Below are positions 16,227 to 22,341 of a DNA stretch of 38,957 nt, one piece after another; position 1 is the stretch's first letter; each line of letters starts with the position of its first letter. Origin of the DNA: a virus; IMG/VR virus record IMGVR_UViG_3300037541_000264, positions 1 through 38,957 of that record; one strand, given 5' to 3'. Below the pieces are notes generated by a model. That model saw only the letters and a program-made list of their open reading frames with translations. It searched no databases and was not told the origin of the DNA. The translations under genes and the position numbers were made by a program.

Positions 16227-16484
16227 TTATTTGTTAAAGCTAGCTATCACTGTGTTGCCTAAGAACATTACTGCTGCGTTTATGTGTTTGCATCTGGTTC
16301 GTTGAGGGTTGCCGTATTCCACTACTGTCTTTGTCCGGTCCCATTCCTTCTGGCAGCGAGTCATGAAGTCGGCGCAATTACAAGCTCCGTTTGGACAATT
16401 CTCGTCTAGGTCAATGGTGTATTTTACGTCCCTGTCGGCGGATTCGCATTCTATCTGCGAGCGTCCGACTAATTCACACTTCAT
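16227..16484 (-). CDS. SWIM-type zinc-finger protein, 85 aa
   Basis: I start at 16484 (MKCELVGRSQ) because the 59-aa gene upstream occupies the longer alternative that begins at 16529. The product contains CNC (residues 35-37) and CKH (65-67) with 27 residues between them, the CxC...CxH arrangement of a SWIM zinc finger, plus a strand-rich start (YTIDLDENCPNGACNCADF). SWIM domains bind DNA or proteins and occur in recombination-linked proteins. The SSB candidate, RecB-like nuclease and helicase nearby fit a DNA-metabolism role. The gene overlaps the 59-aa gene by 11 bases. Confidence 0.65.
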   Translation of the reverse strand: MKCELVGRSQIECESADRDVKYTIDLDENCPNGACNCADFMTRCQKEWDRTKTVVEYGNPQRTRCKHINAAVMFLGNTVIASFNK

Positions 16485-16653
16485 GGCCGTTGTCTGGAAT
16501 GTAGTGTTCCAGTTCGTGAATGCGGGCAATGTTGAGGAGGGCCACAGAGCCTTTCTCCAATCGCACTAGGGCGTTGTAAAGATCGGTGGGGTTCTCCGAA
16601 TGGATGCAGTCCCCGAGCATGTGGTTGATTAACTGGTCAATTTTTGGTTTCAT
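16474..16653 (-). CDS. Small helical protein, 59 aa
   Basis: The ATG at 16651-16653 overlaps the HNH gene stop (ATGA, 16650-16653), and the frame ends at 16474 just inside the SWIM-finger gene. The product begins MKPKIDQLINHMLGDCIHSE and is charged and helical throughout, ending HYIPDNGHEV. Coupling on both sides makes it a likely gene despite its size. No family is recognised. Confidence 0.65.
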   Translation of the reverse strand: MKPKIDQLINHMLGDCIHSENPTDLYNALVRLEKGSVALLNIARIHELEHYIPDNGHEV

Positions 16654-16967
16654 AGTAGGTAGCCTTGTTCCCTAGCCCAGCTAGGGTGATAGTGAATGTT
16701 GATGTGGCAGGAACGACAGGTTTGCAGCCATGTCGTTGTGTCGTTGGTCTTAGAGCCTCGGCCTTCCTTGTGGTGGATGTCCGTGGCTGGTTGGTTGCAA
16801 ATGGCGCAGAAGGGCGACTCCTTCAGAAATATGCGCCTTAATTTGGTGTATTCCTTGTTCCTTGCCGACTGCTTGGAGCTTACTCGTTTCAGCCCCTTGC
16901 TCTTCTGCTTCTTCGGCAAGAAGTAGTTTACGCCGTCCGTGGGTCGTAGTTGTTCTGGCGTCTCCAT
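16650..16967 (-). CDS. HNH endonuclease, 105 aa
   Basis: The product carries FCAICNQPATDIHHKEGRG, then LQTCRSCHINIHYHPSWA and a terminal REQGYL. This is an HNH/McrA-type fold with a CxxC...CxxC zinc site and the catalytic His in DIHHKEG. A Lys/Arg-rich segment (KKQKSKGLKRVSSKQSARNK) precedes it. The start at 16967 overlaps the PD-(D/E)XK gene by 40 bases. No later ATG exists, though a TTG inside is possible. HNH proteins ending in WAREQGYL-like tails are common beside recombination genes in phages. The substrate is unknown. Confidence 0.85.
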   Translation of the reverse strand: METPEQLRPTDGVNYFLPKKQKSKGLKRVSSKQSARNKEYTKLRRIFLKESPFCAICNQPATDIHHKEGRGSKTNDTTTWLQTCRSCHINIHYHPSWAREQGYLL

Positions 16968-17746
16968 AAGCGTGTGAGACAGAGGAAGTCTTTGTATGAC
17001 TCCATTAACGCTTCCCCGTCATACTTAACCACGTCAATGCGTCCCGGTTCGGTCGTAGAGATGTAGATGTTCATGCAGAGAGCATCGGTGAAGAACAAAT
17101 CTTGGTAGTGGGCGATGTAGTAGGCCGCAAGTTGCATGGGGTGGGTTTCGCCGGGGAAGATGGGTTCTTCCGGCTTCGTCCGCTTGCTCTTCCAGTCCAA
17201 GATGCCTTTGCCGTAGGGCGATTCAAACACTACGTCGGTAATCCCTGCGTAGCCTTGCGTAGCGTTCACAAGCACCGTCTCGGCCTTGACTACCTTGATG
17301 GACAGGCTTTCCAGCTTGGCAAAGGCTGGTTCTACTAGCTCCGAAAGCATACAGCTACGCTCCTCATTCAGAGCTACTTCATGGTCGAAGTATTCTTGGC
17401 CCTTTAGTTTGCCCTCAATGGCCGCGTGAATGGTGGTGCCAAGATCGGCTGCTCCCATGCCATCCTGCTTACTCTTTTCCAGCATATTCCTAACGTAGTC
17501 CCCCATTTCCTCGCCGGGGTGCGGAGGACTGGCGAAGCAGGTTTCTGCTACCTTGCTCATCTTCCAGCGTTCTAGGCCGGGAGAGGCGAGCATCTTCGTG
17601 TAGGCTGTAACGCTAGGCAGAAGCTTCTGCTCCCGTGCGTCCTTCAGGTTGGTGGGACGGGTGGGGTTCTTGGCCCCCTTCTTGGTGGCCTGCGTGTGGC
17701 AGGCTTTACCGTCGAGTGAATACCAATGTCCAGATTCTGTGCTCAT
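16928..17746 (-). CDS. PD-(D/E)XK nuclease of the RecB/Cas4 type, 272 aa
   Basis: The motifs are in the expected order: GTTIHAAIEG (residues 103-112) for the first helix, Glu156 in KAETVL, GITD (168-171) as the metal-binding Asp, ILDWKSK (182-188) as the D/E-x-K element, and MQLAAYY (204-210) as the QxxxY motif. This is the RecB-like exonuclease set and lacks the four cysteines of an iron-sulphur Cas4. Such enzymes resect DNA ends for phage recombination or degrade DNA. The SSB candidate and helicase follow upstream. Its ATG overlaps the stop of a 58-aa gene (17743-17746). Confidence 0.85.
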   Translation of the reverse strand: MSTESGHWYSLDGKACHTQATKKGAKNPTRPTNLKDAREQKLLPSVTAYTKMLASPGLERWKMSKVAETCFASPPHPGEEMGDYVRNMLEKSKQDGMGAADLGTTIHAAIEGKLKGQEYFDHEVALNEERSCMLSELVEPAFAKLESLSIKVVKAETVLVNATQGYAGITDVVFESPYGKGILDWKSKRTKPEEPIFPGETHPMQLAAYYIAHYQDLFFTDALCMNIYISTTEPGRIDVVKYDGEALMESYKDFLCLTRLWRRQNNYDPRTA

Positions 17747-17919
17747 GGTGTTTTGTTTTTATTTAGTTCTGCTGAGATTTCTTTGCTGAGAGCCGCAAGT
17801 TTTTGCAACTGCTCATGGAGCACATCGATTCCCTGTTCTTTGCCGTAAAGCCCTGCAAACTCACAGGCTCCTAAGAGTCTGCCTAGAGAGTGGGCCATAA
17901 GATAGTCGTTTTTGTTCAT
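17743..17919 (-). CDS. Small helical protein, 58 aa
   Basis: The frame from ATG 17919 to TGA 17743-17745 overlaps the nuclease start in an ATGA junction. The product begins MNKNDYLMAHSLGRLLGACE and continues with a helical segment (QLQKLAALSKEISAELNKN). The ATG is preceded by an A-rich stretch (TTAAATAAAC) and no Shine-Dalgarno. Co-translation with the nuclease suggests a partner or regulator, but this is inference. The 81 bases between this gene and the SSB candidate hold no gene that I can support. Confidence 0.65.
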   Translation of the reverse strand: MNKNDYLMAHSLGRLLGACEFAGLYGKEQGIDVLHEQLQKLAALSKEISAELNKNKTP

Positions 17920-18000
17920 GTTTATTTAAGTGACCGCGTATTTTCGCACGCCCACGGTCAGGCTCGGAGGGTTCTGGTTTACGTCGATACCGGCGACAAA

Positions 18001-18558
18001 TTAGTAAGGCTGCTCTTCAGATGGTTCGTTGCTGGGTTCTGGTGTCGCCAAGTTGCCAGATTGGAGCTTCTGAGCCACACGGATGAGCATGGAGGCGGTT
18101 TGCCACAATGAGTTCTCGTCAATATGGACACCACTCGGAATGAGGATGTCCACGGCTTTGTTGATAGCCATGCCTACCGTTACACCCTCAATGCGCGGGC
18201 TTTGGGCGTATAGTGTTGGGGTGCCTGTAACCGTTGGGCTTGGAGCGGATTGGATTGCCTCGCCCACTGGACTGATGATGGACTTATCGCCCAACACCAC
18301 TTGACCCTTGCCCTGATAGTCGTCGCCGCGTTTGATGCCCATGCCGCCGAATTTGACGAGCTTTCCTTCCAGCGGAGAAAGATCGCGGCTAAACGAGGTG
18401 GCGGAGACTTCTACGCCGTCCCCCGTCAGGGTGGCTTTGTAGAAAGTCTTGCCTGCCTTAGTGCTCACGGCTTTACAGCCGCTCACATTTGCTTGGAAGG
18501 TGCCGGAAAAGAAAGTTCCCGGTGCCGTGTTCGCTAGTTCTTGGAGTGTCTTATTCAT
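18001..18558 (-). CDS. Putative single-stranded DNA-binding protein, 185 aa
   Basis: Residues about 15-95 are strand-rich and look like an OB fold (GTFFSGTFQANVSGCKAVST, then AGKTFYKATLTGDGVEVSAT, then LVKFGGMGIKRGDDYQGKGQ). The C-terminus is acidic and Pro-rich and ends EPSNEPSEEQPY, like the protein-recruiting tails of phage and bacterial SSBs. It is close to the helicase and beside the PD-(D/E)XK nuclease, the usual company of an SSB. A middle helix (TVGMAINKAVDILI) separates the two parts. There is no clear family signature, so SSB is a well-placed guess. It overlaps the next upstream gene by 8 bases. Confidence 0.55.
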   Translation of the reverse strand: MNKTLQELANTAPGTFFSGTFQANVSGCKAVSTKAGKTFYKATLTGDGVEVSATSFSRDLSPLEGKLVKFGGMGIKRGDDYQGKGQVVLGDKSIISPVGEAIQSAPSPTVTGTPTLYAQSPRIEGVTVGMAINKAVDILIPSGVHIDENSLWQTASMLIRVAQKLQSGNLATPEPSNEPSEEQPY

Positions 18559-18823
18559 TATTTTTCAGGTTCTTGATTTCTTCGCAAATCCTGCGAAAGG
18601 AATTTTTGGCTTGTTGGCTGGTGATACCCAGCTCAACGTAAATGGCTTCCCATGGACATCCTTGGAGGCTGCGACGATATTCGTAGAACTCGTCGCCATC
18701 CACGATGTGGCCTACCTCTGGGTGGTCAACGAGCATGAAGTCGCCGTCAATGTGGCAGTAGTCGGTGGGGAGAACAGTCTCCCCGATTCCTAACAGTCGT
18801 GTGTTTTCTATATTTATGTGCAT
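18551..18823 (-). CDS. Hypothetical protein, 90 aa, DNA-binding candidate
   Basis: The first part is acidic and strand-rich (ETVLPTDYCHIDGDFMLVD). The C-terminal half (WEAIYVELGITSQQAKNSFR, RICEEIKNLKNNE) has the spacing of a helix-turn-helix with GIT at the turn. The gene ends 8 bases inside the SSB candidate and starts after an A-rich leader (AACCTAAAAACAG). A regulatory role in the replication cluster is possible. The family is unknown. Confidence 0.6.
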   Translation of the reverse strand: MHINIENTRLLGIGETVLPTDYCHIDGDFMLVDHPEVGHIVDGDEFYEYRRSLQGCPWEAIYVELGITSQQAKNSFRRICEEIKNLKNNE

Positions 18824-18829
18824 CTGTTT

Positions 18830-19003
18830 TTAGGTTTCGTGGAATATCCACGTTGTTTCTTTATCTACCCGAAGAACGGAGAAAGGACGATTGATTAACT
18901 CCTGTCGAGCTATTTCTTCTTTTTTTTCTTCAACTTTCGCAACTGGCTTCTCTGTCGCCTTTTCTATGCTAATTTCGTTGCCGAAAAGATCGTATTGCTT
19001 CAT
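18830..19003 (-). CDS. Small protein with a sliding-clamp-binding-like motif, 57 aa
   Basis: I start at 19003 because this ATG overlaps the helicase stop (ATGA, 19000-19003). The product begins MKQYDLFGNEISIEK. Residues 3-7, QYDLF, match the bacterial beta-clamp-binding pentapeptide consensus QL(S/D)LF in four of five positions. A Lys/Glu-rich disordered linker follows, then a strand-like end (PFSVLRVDKETTWIF). Short phage proteins opening with QYDLFG are common in early regions. Clamp binding is inferred from the motif and from coupling to the helicase gene. Confidence 0.65.
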   Translation of the reverse strand: MKQYDLFGNEISIEKATEKPVAKVEEKKEEIARQELINRPFSVLRVDKETTWIFHET

Positions 19004-20259
19004 GCCTGTTCCTCGTAAAACCAAGTGTGCGGCGCGAAGTATTTGATTCTGGAGTAGGCCAGCGGTCCGTCTCTGAGCTTCAGTTGCAGCAGCTCATAGT
19101 CGTAGGTGGATTGCCCGAGTTCTTGCACGTTTCCGCTGTGGCTCTTGCTAGGCCGGTGGAGTGCAATGACTCTGTGCGCGTCTTCCTCAATGGAACCTGC
19201 ATCACGGAAGTCAGACCTAGTTGGCGCACGGTCTTCCCGTTCGTTAGAGCGGTTAAGCTGTGCCGCCACCATGAGGACGCAGCCCAAAGTTTTCCTTAGC
19301 GGAATCATGGCCTTAGACAACTGCCCCATGCGTTCATAGGCAGACCCATCTGTGCCTCTGATTAGACCTAGGTAGTCAATGATTACTAGCTGAGGCTTCC
19401 AAGAGGCCGCGAGCAGACGGCAACGAGATTCAATTTGCCCCACCGTCATGTCCTTATCGAACACTCTCAGATGTTGCTCGCCTAGTCGCTTTAGGGCTTT
19501 GAAATACTCCTGTTGCCGGTCGCTCATCTCTTGATTGATTTGGCGCAGGTTAATCTTGGCCCGTTGTCCCGCGATTTGCTTCACCACAGCCCCAGCACTC
19601 GTCTCAAGTGTGAAGTAGGCCACTCTTAGCCCCCGGTTGAGGTTGTGGCTGGCAATTTGGGACATAAACGACGACTTGCCAATGGACGTTCTCGCGCCGA
19701 CAACCACATATTCATGTGCTTCCATCGGGCTGGCCAGCTTATCGAATGACGGTAGGCCGGTAGTTACCAAGTCCCGGTTGTCCCGAGTCCCCGCAATTTC
19801 CTGTTCTGCCCACAATTTAACCTCCGTAATGAGTTGGGTAAGGCTCGGAGCCTCCGATTCCGTCGGTTTTAAGTGGCTTTGCAGCCCTTCCACGAGTGTT
19901 GACACCTCCTCAGCCTTCCCGCCCCGTAAAACGCAAGCAATCGTGTCCTGAAGGGCTGGTTTAAGGGTGGCCAGCTGGCCTTCCCATATCAAACTCTTCA
20001 ATGCCTTCTTGCCGGTGACTGAGCTTTGGCAGGCTTTTTCAGCCGCAAATAGCTCATCGGCTGGGCACTTATCACCTAGAGCTAGGTAAACTGAGTTGCA
20101 GTCGGTGAGCTGGGCCTTAGAGCGAAGCCCCACAAGGGTCTGCCATAGGGTGCGGTGAGCGTTGCCAAAGGCCGCGTTGTTCAATCCCTGCGCTATGCCG
20201 TCGTCAATTAGTTCGGGACAGGCTAAGCAAGCCCCGATGAAGATGGATTCCTTGTTCAT
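19000..20259 (-). CDS. dnaB: DnaB-type replicative helicase, 419 aa
   Basis: The protein has an N-terminal helical domain (about residues 1-110) and a RecA-like ATPase core: Walker A GARTSIGKSSF (188-198), catalytic Glu in FTLET (219), Walker B LVIIDYLGLI (291-300), QLNR (334-337) and the arginine-finger region FRDAGSIEEDAHRVIALHR (351-369). This is the full DnaB/RepA superfamily-4 set; the protein unwinds DNA ahead of the replication fork as a hexamer. It is a little shorter than cellular DnaB (about 450-470 aa), mainly at the N-terminus. No polymerase or primase is visible in the window, so it may rely on the host or on genes elsewhere. It is coupled on both sides by ATGA overlaps. Confidence 0.92.
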   Translation of the reverse strand: MNKESIFIGACLACPELIDDGIAQGLNNAAFGNAHRTLWQTLVGLRSKAQLTDCNSVYLALGDKCPADELFAAEKACQSSVTGKKALKSLIWEGQLATLKPALQDTIACVLRGGKAEEVSTLVEGLQSHLKPTESEAPSLTQLITEVKLWAEQEIAGTRDNRDLVTTGLPSFDKLASPMEAHEYVVVGARTSIGKSSFMSQIASHNLNRGLRVAYFTLETSAGAVVKQIAGQRAKINLRQINQEMSDRQQEYFKALKRLGEQHLRVFDKDMTVGQIESRCRLLAASWKPQLVIIDYLGLIRGTDGSAYERMGQLSKAMIPLRKTLGCVLMVAAQLNRSNEREDRAPTRSDFRDAGSIEEDAHRVIALHRPSKSHSGNVQELGQSTYDYELLQLKLRDGPLAYSRIKYFAPHTWFYEEQA

Positions 20260-20564
20260 TCGTCATCCTCCCACTTTCCAATTGTGCGAAGGAAAGCCTC
20301 TGCGCGTTGGGCGGCGGTGGCGTGGATTGCGAGCGAACCGTCGTGGCCAAGAATCGTGTGCAGGTATTCGCGGAATAGGACGATGAATCCACCATCCTCC
20401 ATATCGACCCGCGACATCTCCGCTTGGTGCATGGCGTTCAAGTCGTTGAGGTAGTCGGGAACATGGCGCAGCCTATCGGACTGATTCATAAAAGAGTGAG
20501 GCCATCCATCAGGCCATTTTCCACACGCTTCCGCGATGGCGATACGTTGTTTTTCTTTGTTCAT
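20256..20564 (-). CDS. Hypothetical protein, 102 aa
   Basis: The product begins MNKEKQRIAIAEACGKWPDG, then has PDYLNDLNAMHQAEM and the C-terminal ATAAQRAEAFLRTIGKW. This layout of an acidic helical protein with the AE.CGW and AAQRAEAFL.T.GKW elements is seen in many environmental phages, especially early genes, but has no assigned function that I know of. Its stop overlaps the DnaB start (ATGA, 20256-20259). Its start follows AAAATAAAGAA with no Shine-Dalgarno. Confidence 0.75.
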   Translation of the reverse strand: MNKEKQRIAIAEACGKWPDGWPHSFMNQSDRLRHVPDYLNDLNAMHQAEMSRVDMEDGGFIVLFREYLHTILGHDGSLAIHATAAQRAEAFLRTIGKWEDDE

Positions 20565-20851
20565 TTCTTTATTTTGTAGCTAACATTTTCTAACGTGGGT
20601 GAGTGATTGTCCTTGTTCGCCTTCACTAGCCGATCAACCGAGGGCAAGGAAAGGCTGTGTATCTTACATAAATCCTTGCGGCTTAACCCCTTTCGCCAGT
20701 CTTGCACAACGGCTAGAGCTTTCTGGGCATCAATTCTAGGCCGTGAGGCAAACTCCCTGCTTTTCCCCTGTGCAATTGGGTTGTCCGCAAATCGTTTGTA
20801 ATATTTTCCCATCAAAAACCTAACCGAAGCCATCGTTTCTGATATGTTCAT
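20561..20851 (-). CDS. Helix-turn-helix protein, 96 aa
   Basis: I choose ATG 20851 (MNISETMASVRFLMGKYYKR), which overlaps the upstream stop in an ATGA junction, over a further start at 20869. The C-terminal half (AVVQDWRKGLSRKDLCKIHS, LSLPSVDRLVKAN) is a clear helix-turn-helix of the resolvase or homeodomain-like type. The N-terminal half is basic. With the next gene upstream it makes a pair of small HTH proteins directly before the helicase cluster, plausible regulators of early transcription. Confidence 0.65.
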   Translation of the reverse strand: MNISETMASVRFLMGKYYKRFADNPIAQGKSREFASRPRIDAQKALAVVQDWRKGLSRKDLCKIHSLSLPSVDRLVKANKDNHSPTLENVSYKIKK

Positions 20852-21078
20852 GTTTTGTTTTTCCTGCAATGGACTTGGATTGCGCTCCGGCTTACGCCCA
20901 GTTCCTTACCAATTGCCGAAATTGGCATACCGCTTTTTCGTCTTTCGAGAATAGCGAAAATCGTTTTGGCTGAGAGCTTGTTCGTTTTCCGATCTTCTTC
21001 AATTGGTCCCCCACCTTCGCGCATTAAGCGCGGGGCATGGCGAAAGATTAGGTCGAGGCATATACTTGCTGTGCTCAT
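20848..21078 (-). CDS. Helix-turn-helix protein, 76 aa
   Basis: The start at 21078 overlaps the upstream stop (ATGA, 21075-21078). A longer frame to 21159 would lie inside that gene. The product begins MSTASICLDLIFRHAPRLMR. Its C-terminal half (LSAKTIFAILERRKSGMPIS, AIGKELGVSRSAIQVHC) is a textbook resolvase-type helix-turn-helix with the recognition helix SRSAIQVH. It is likely DNA-binding. The tandem arrangement with a second HTH gene suggests a two-protein regulator or a split origin-binding function; both ideas are inference. Confidence 0.65.
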   Translation of the reverse strand: MSTASICLDLIFRHAPRLMREGGGPIEEDRKTNKLSAKTIFAILERRKSGMPISAIGKELGVSRSAIQVHCRKNKT

Positions 21079-21359
21079 TTGTTTTCTCCAAAGTCTGCTG
21101 GGCCGCAAATAACCGCTCTCTTGAAATCTTCTGCCCGAAAAAGAATCGCTCCGTCCCAAGCGAGGATAAGCGCAGAATGCTTCTTAATTTCGCCGTGAAT
21201 TTCGGTTACAATCGAAATGTATTCCTTCTGCTTTTCCGTGAATTCAGCCATAGAATTTACCGATGTCGTCTTGTAAATTTCTGTTCCGTCTTTGAAATAA
21301 ATCGTGAGCTTTATTTCTGAGCTTTTGGGCTCTGTTTTTTTCTTTGAGAATAGGTTCAT
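21075..21359 (-). CDS. Hypothetical protein, 94 aa
   Basis: I use ATG 21359 (MNLFSKKKTEPKSSEIK), the one directly after the repeated A-rich leader. The longer frame to 21473 would read through a hairpin region. The product has a strand pair (IKLTIYFKDGTEIYKTTS), a helix (MAEFTEKQKEYISIVTEIHG) and a second strand block (ALILAWDGAILFRAEDFKRA). This is a compact mixed fold of the kind seen in small early phage proteins. No function is recognised. Confidence 0.65.
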   Translation of the reverse strand: MNLFSKKKTEPKSSEIKLTIYFKDGTEIYKTTSVNSMAEFTEKQKEYISIVTEIHGEIKKHSALILAWDGAILFRAEDFKRAVICGPADFGENK

Positions 21360-21397
21360 TTTGTTTTGTGTTGGTAGAGGTAGTGTCTTGCTAGGTG
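21357..21397 (-). repeat. 41-bp leader repeat, copy 1 (degenerate gene end)
   Basis: This block includes the ATG of the 94-aa gene and its A-rich leader. It matches 21657-21697 at 37 of 41 positions, exactly 300 bp away. In the frame used by the 77-aa gene it still encodes HLARHYLYQ(H)KTK and a TGA, but a stop lies just upstream and there is no start, so it looks like a copied 3' end of that gene kept as a leader. Confidence 0.75.
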
Positions 21398-21430
21398 TAA
21401 TTTGTGTAAAGTTTTTCACTATTAGATTGT

Positions 21431-21457
21431 CGGCGCACATAAACGCGGCGTGCGCCG
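21431..21457. other. GC-rich hairpin in a 109-bp non-coding gap
   Basis: Perfect 8-bp arms CGGCGCAC (21431-21438) and GTGCGCCG (21450-21457) enclose an 11-base loop. It lies between the 50-aa gene and leader copy 1. There is no T-run on either side, so a structured leader or an operator is more likely than an intrinsic terminator. An imperfect palindrome CCTGCCGCGACAGG lies about 27 bases to the right. Confidence 0.5.
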
Positions 21458-21506
21458 TTTGCGTGAATCGCAATGTCCACGCGACCTGCCGCGACAGGGA
21501 AGATTT

Positions 21507-21659
21507 TTAGCTGTTTCGTGCGGCAATACGTTCAGCGATTGCGAGTGCCCTATGCTCGGTTAGCTGTGCGTTTGTGACTGCGAAAACGGTTCCATCTTTG
21601 CTGACGATGTATCCGACCCACTGACCGAATTGGTTTTGTTTGGCGTAGTGGTTTTTCAT
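21507..21659 (-). CDS. Small hypothetical protein, 50 aa
   Basis: ATG 21659 overlaps the stop of the 77-aa gene (ATGA, 21656-21659). The product begins MKNHYAKQNQFGQWVGYIVS and continues KDGTVFAVTNAQLTEHRALA with a helical end (IAERIAARNS). The strand-turn-strand opening and helix would fit a small DNA- or protein-binding fold. Its ATG sits at the end of leader repeat copy 2, so it probably shares translational control with the 94-aa gene. Confidence 0.6.
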   Translation of the reverse strand: MKNHYAKQNQFGQWVGYIVSKDGTVFAVTNAQLTEHRALAIAERIAARNS

Positions 21660-21889
21660 TTTGTTTTGTTTTGGTAGAGATAGTGTCTGGCGAGGTGGAG
21701 CGGTGCTCCGTGGTCCCTGCAAAGCTCTCTTAGGGTTTTCTGTGCTTTGAATATGTCCGCAACTTTCATTGCGGCCCAGCCTCGCTTGGTAGGCAATCTA
21801 ATTCTGGTCTTAATGACTGTTTCTTTAGGCATTATCACTGAATGTTCAGGGTTAATGCCTGTTTCTTTAGATGTTGTGTCTTGTTCCAT
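21656..21889 (-). CDS. Small basic protein, 77 aa
   Basis: The frame from ATG 21889 (MEQDTTSKETGINPEHS) ends 4 bases inside the next gene. An internal ATG at residue 20 is an alternative start. The C-terminal part (GWAAMKVADIFKAQKTLREL, CRDHGAPLHLARHYLYQ) looks like two helices with a basic end, so nucleic-acid binding is possible. The last 13 codons are the source of the repeated leader. It follows the 444-bp non-coding tract, of which the last bases before the ATG are A-rich (AATAACAAAAACCT). Confidence 0.6.
   Translation of the reverse strand: MEQDTTSKETGINPEHSVIMPKETVIKTRIRLPTKRGWAAMKVADIFKAQKTLRELCRDHGAPLHLARHYLYQNKTK
21657..21697 (-). repeat. 41-bp leader repeat, copy 2 (intact gene end)
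   Basis: This copy forms the last 13 codons and the stop of the 77-aa gene and at the same time the A-rich leader and ATG of the 50-aa gene. It differs from copy 1 at 4 of 41 positions with no insertion or deletion. The exact 300-bp offset suggests a segment duplication. Confidence 0.75.
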
Positions 21890-21944
21890 AGGTTTTTGTT
21901 ATTTTCTGACAAGGTTTTGACGCCGCTGCGCAATTCGCGGCTAG

Positions 21945-21980
21945 TTAAGCTGCCAAATATCCGACAGAGAAGATTCCATA
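21945..21980 (-). repeat. 36-bp repeat with a mini-ORF, copy A
   Basis: On the minus strand it starts TATGGAATCTTCTCTG and ends TTTGGCAGCTTAA. The ATG opens a 12-codon frame, MESSLSDIWQLN. It aligns with copy B (22049-22084) at about 30 of 37 positions with two single-base gaps. The first seven codons stay in register (M E x x L x D), then the frame shifts. Confidence 0.6.
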
Positions 21981-22048
21981 GGCCGTTAGGCCAATGTCTG
22001 AGAGTCCCGTTTGCACTACCCCAAAAGAATCAGGGCTTCGGTATGCGC

Positions 22049-22084
22049 TTAGCTGCCAAATGATCCTCCAGAGGGAGTTCCATA
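22049..22084 (-). repeat. 36-bp repeat with a mini-ORF, copy B
   Basis: On the minus strand it starts TATGGAACTCCCTCTG and ends TTTGGCAGCTAA. The ATG opens a 17-codon frame, MELPLEDHLAAKRIPKP. It lies 104 bp from copy A. Whether the conserved part is a leader peptide or an RNA element cannot be decided from two copies. Confidence 0.6.
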
Positions 22085-22218
22085 CCGCCCTCCCTCGAAT
22101 CTTCAAAGTTGGGGAACGGATTTTCGCGCTGTCCTAGCAAAGCTGAGTAACGCCGCTTCAGGCGTCTGGAGCAATTTGGCTGATACGCCCCCAGAACGGT
22201 GCGCTTCTTTTTCTGGGC

Positions 22219-22255
22219 AAAAAAGTGCCCCAAGGTGGAATCAGCACCAAGGGGC
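22219..22255 (-). terminator. Intrinsic terminator with a 7-nt loop
   Basis: On the minus strand the stem GCCCC (22251-22255) pairs with GGGGC (22227-22231). After a 2x2 T/T internal mismatch GGTG (22245-22248) pairs with CACC (22234-22237), closing a loop CTGATTC. Two bases later comes TTTTTT (22219-22224). It would stop leftward transcription about 330 bases before the 77-aa gene. Confidence 0.7.
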
Positions 22256-22326
22256 GTTCTTAGGGAATCCGGCCTTAACGACCGAAAGACGAAAGTTTTC
22301 CTCAAGCTCTGATTCAGCTACCTAGC
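22219..22326 (-). ncRNA. Candidate small regulatory RNA, about 108 nt
   Basis: A transcript would begin near 22326, about 7 bases after an extended -10 box, and end at the T-run 22219-22224. The 3' hairpin loop CTGATTC (22238-22244) is exactly complementary to GAATCAG (22309-22315) near the 5' end, so a 7-bp pseudoknot or an alternative anti-terminator pairing can form. Between them lie CTTTCG/GGCCGG-rich segments able to make short stems. No known family (tRNA, tmRNA, RNase P, 6S, common riboswitches) fits. It could be a free small RNA or an attenuator for the genes that follow. Confidence 0.55.
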
Positions 22327-22332
22327 GAGGGG

Positions 22333-22341
22333 ATTATACCA
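22333..22341 (-). promoter_or_regulatory. Extended -10 promoter, leftward
   Basis: The minus strand reads TGGTATAAT, a perfect -10 box with the TGn extension. A perfect TTGACA lies upstream, but with only 12 bp between, so it cannot serve as a normal -35; extended -10 promoters do not need one. The box overlaps the last codons of the 82-aa gene. It would drive the small-RNA candidate. Confidence 0.55.

Larger units (their letters stand above)
21890..22333 (-). other. 444-bp gene-free, structured tract
   Basis: No convincing gene is present. The tract contains the small-RNA candidate at its right end, two copies of a 36-bp element (21945-21980 and 22049-22084), repeated CTGATTC/GAATCAG and GCCAAAT/ATTTGGC complementary words, and a GCCGC/GCGGC hairpin near 21923-21942. 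A 91-codon open frame (22030-22305) runs through the terminator and looks accidental, although its end coincides with one copy of the repeat. The density of complementary words points to RNA structure, not to protein. Confidence 0.6.

Noticed and set aside
22030-22305. 91-codon open frame on the minus strand
   Set aside because: It crosses the intrinsic terminator and most of the structured tract, has no start context, and has a low-complexity basic composition. Only its last 17 codons overlap a repeated element.
22230-22315. RNase P or tmRNA in the structured tract
   Set aside because: GAGGAAA and GCGCACCG words are present, but the other conserved regions and their order are missing.
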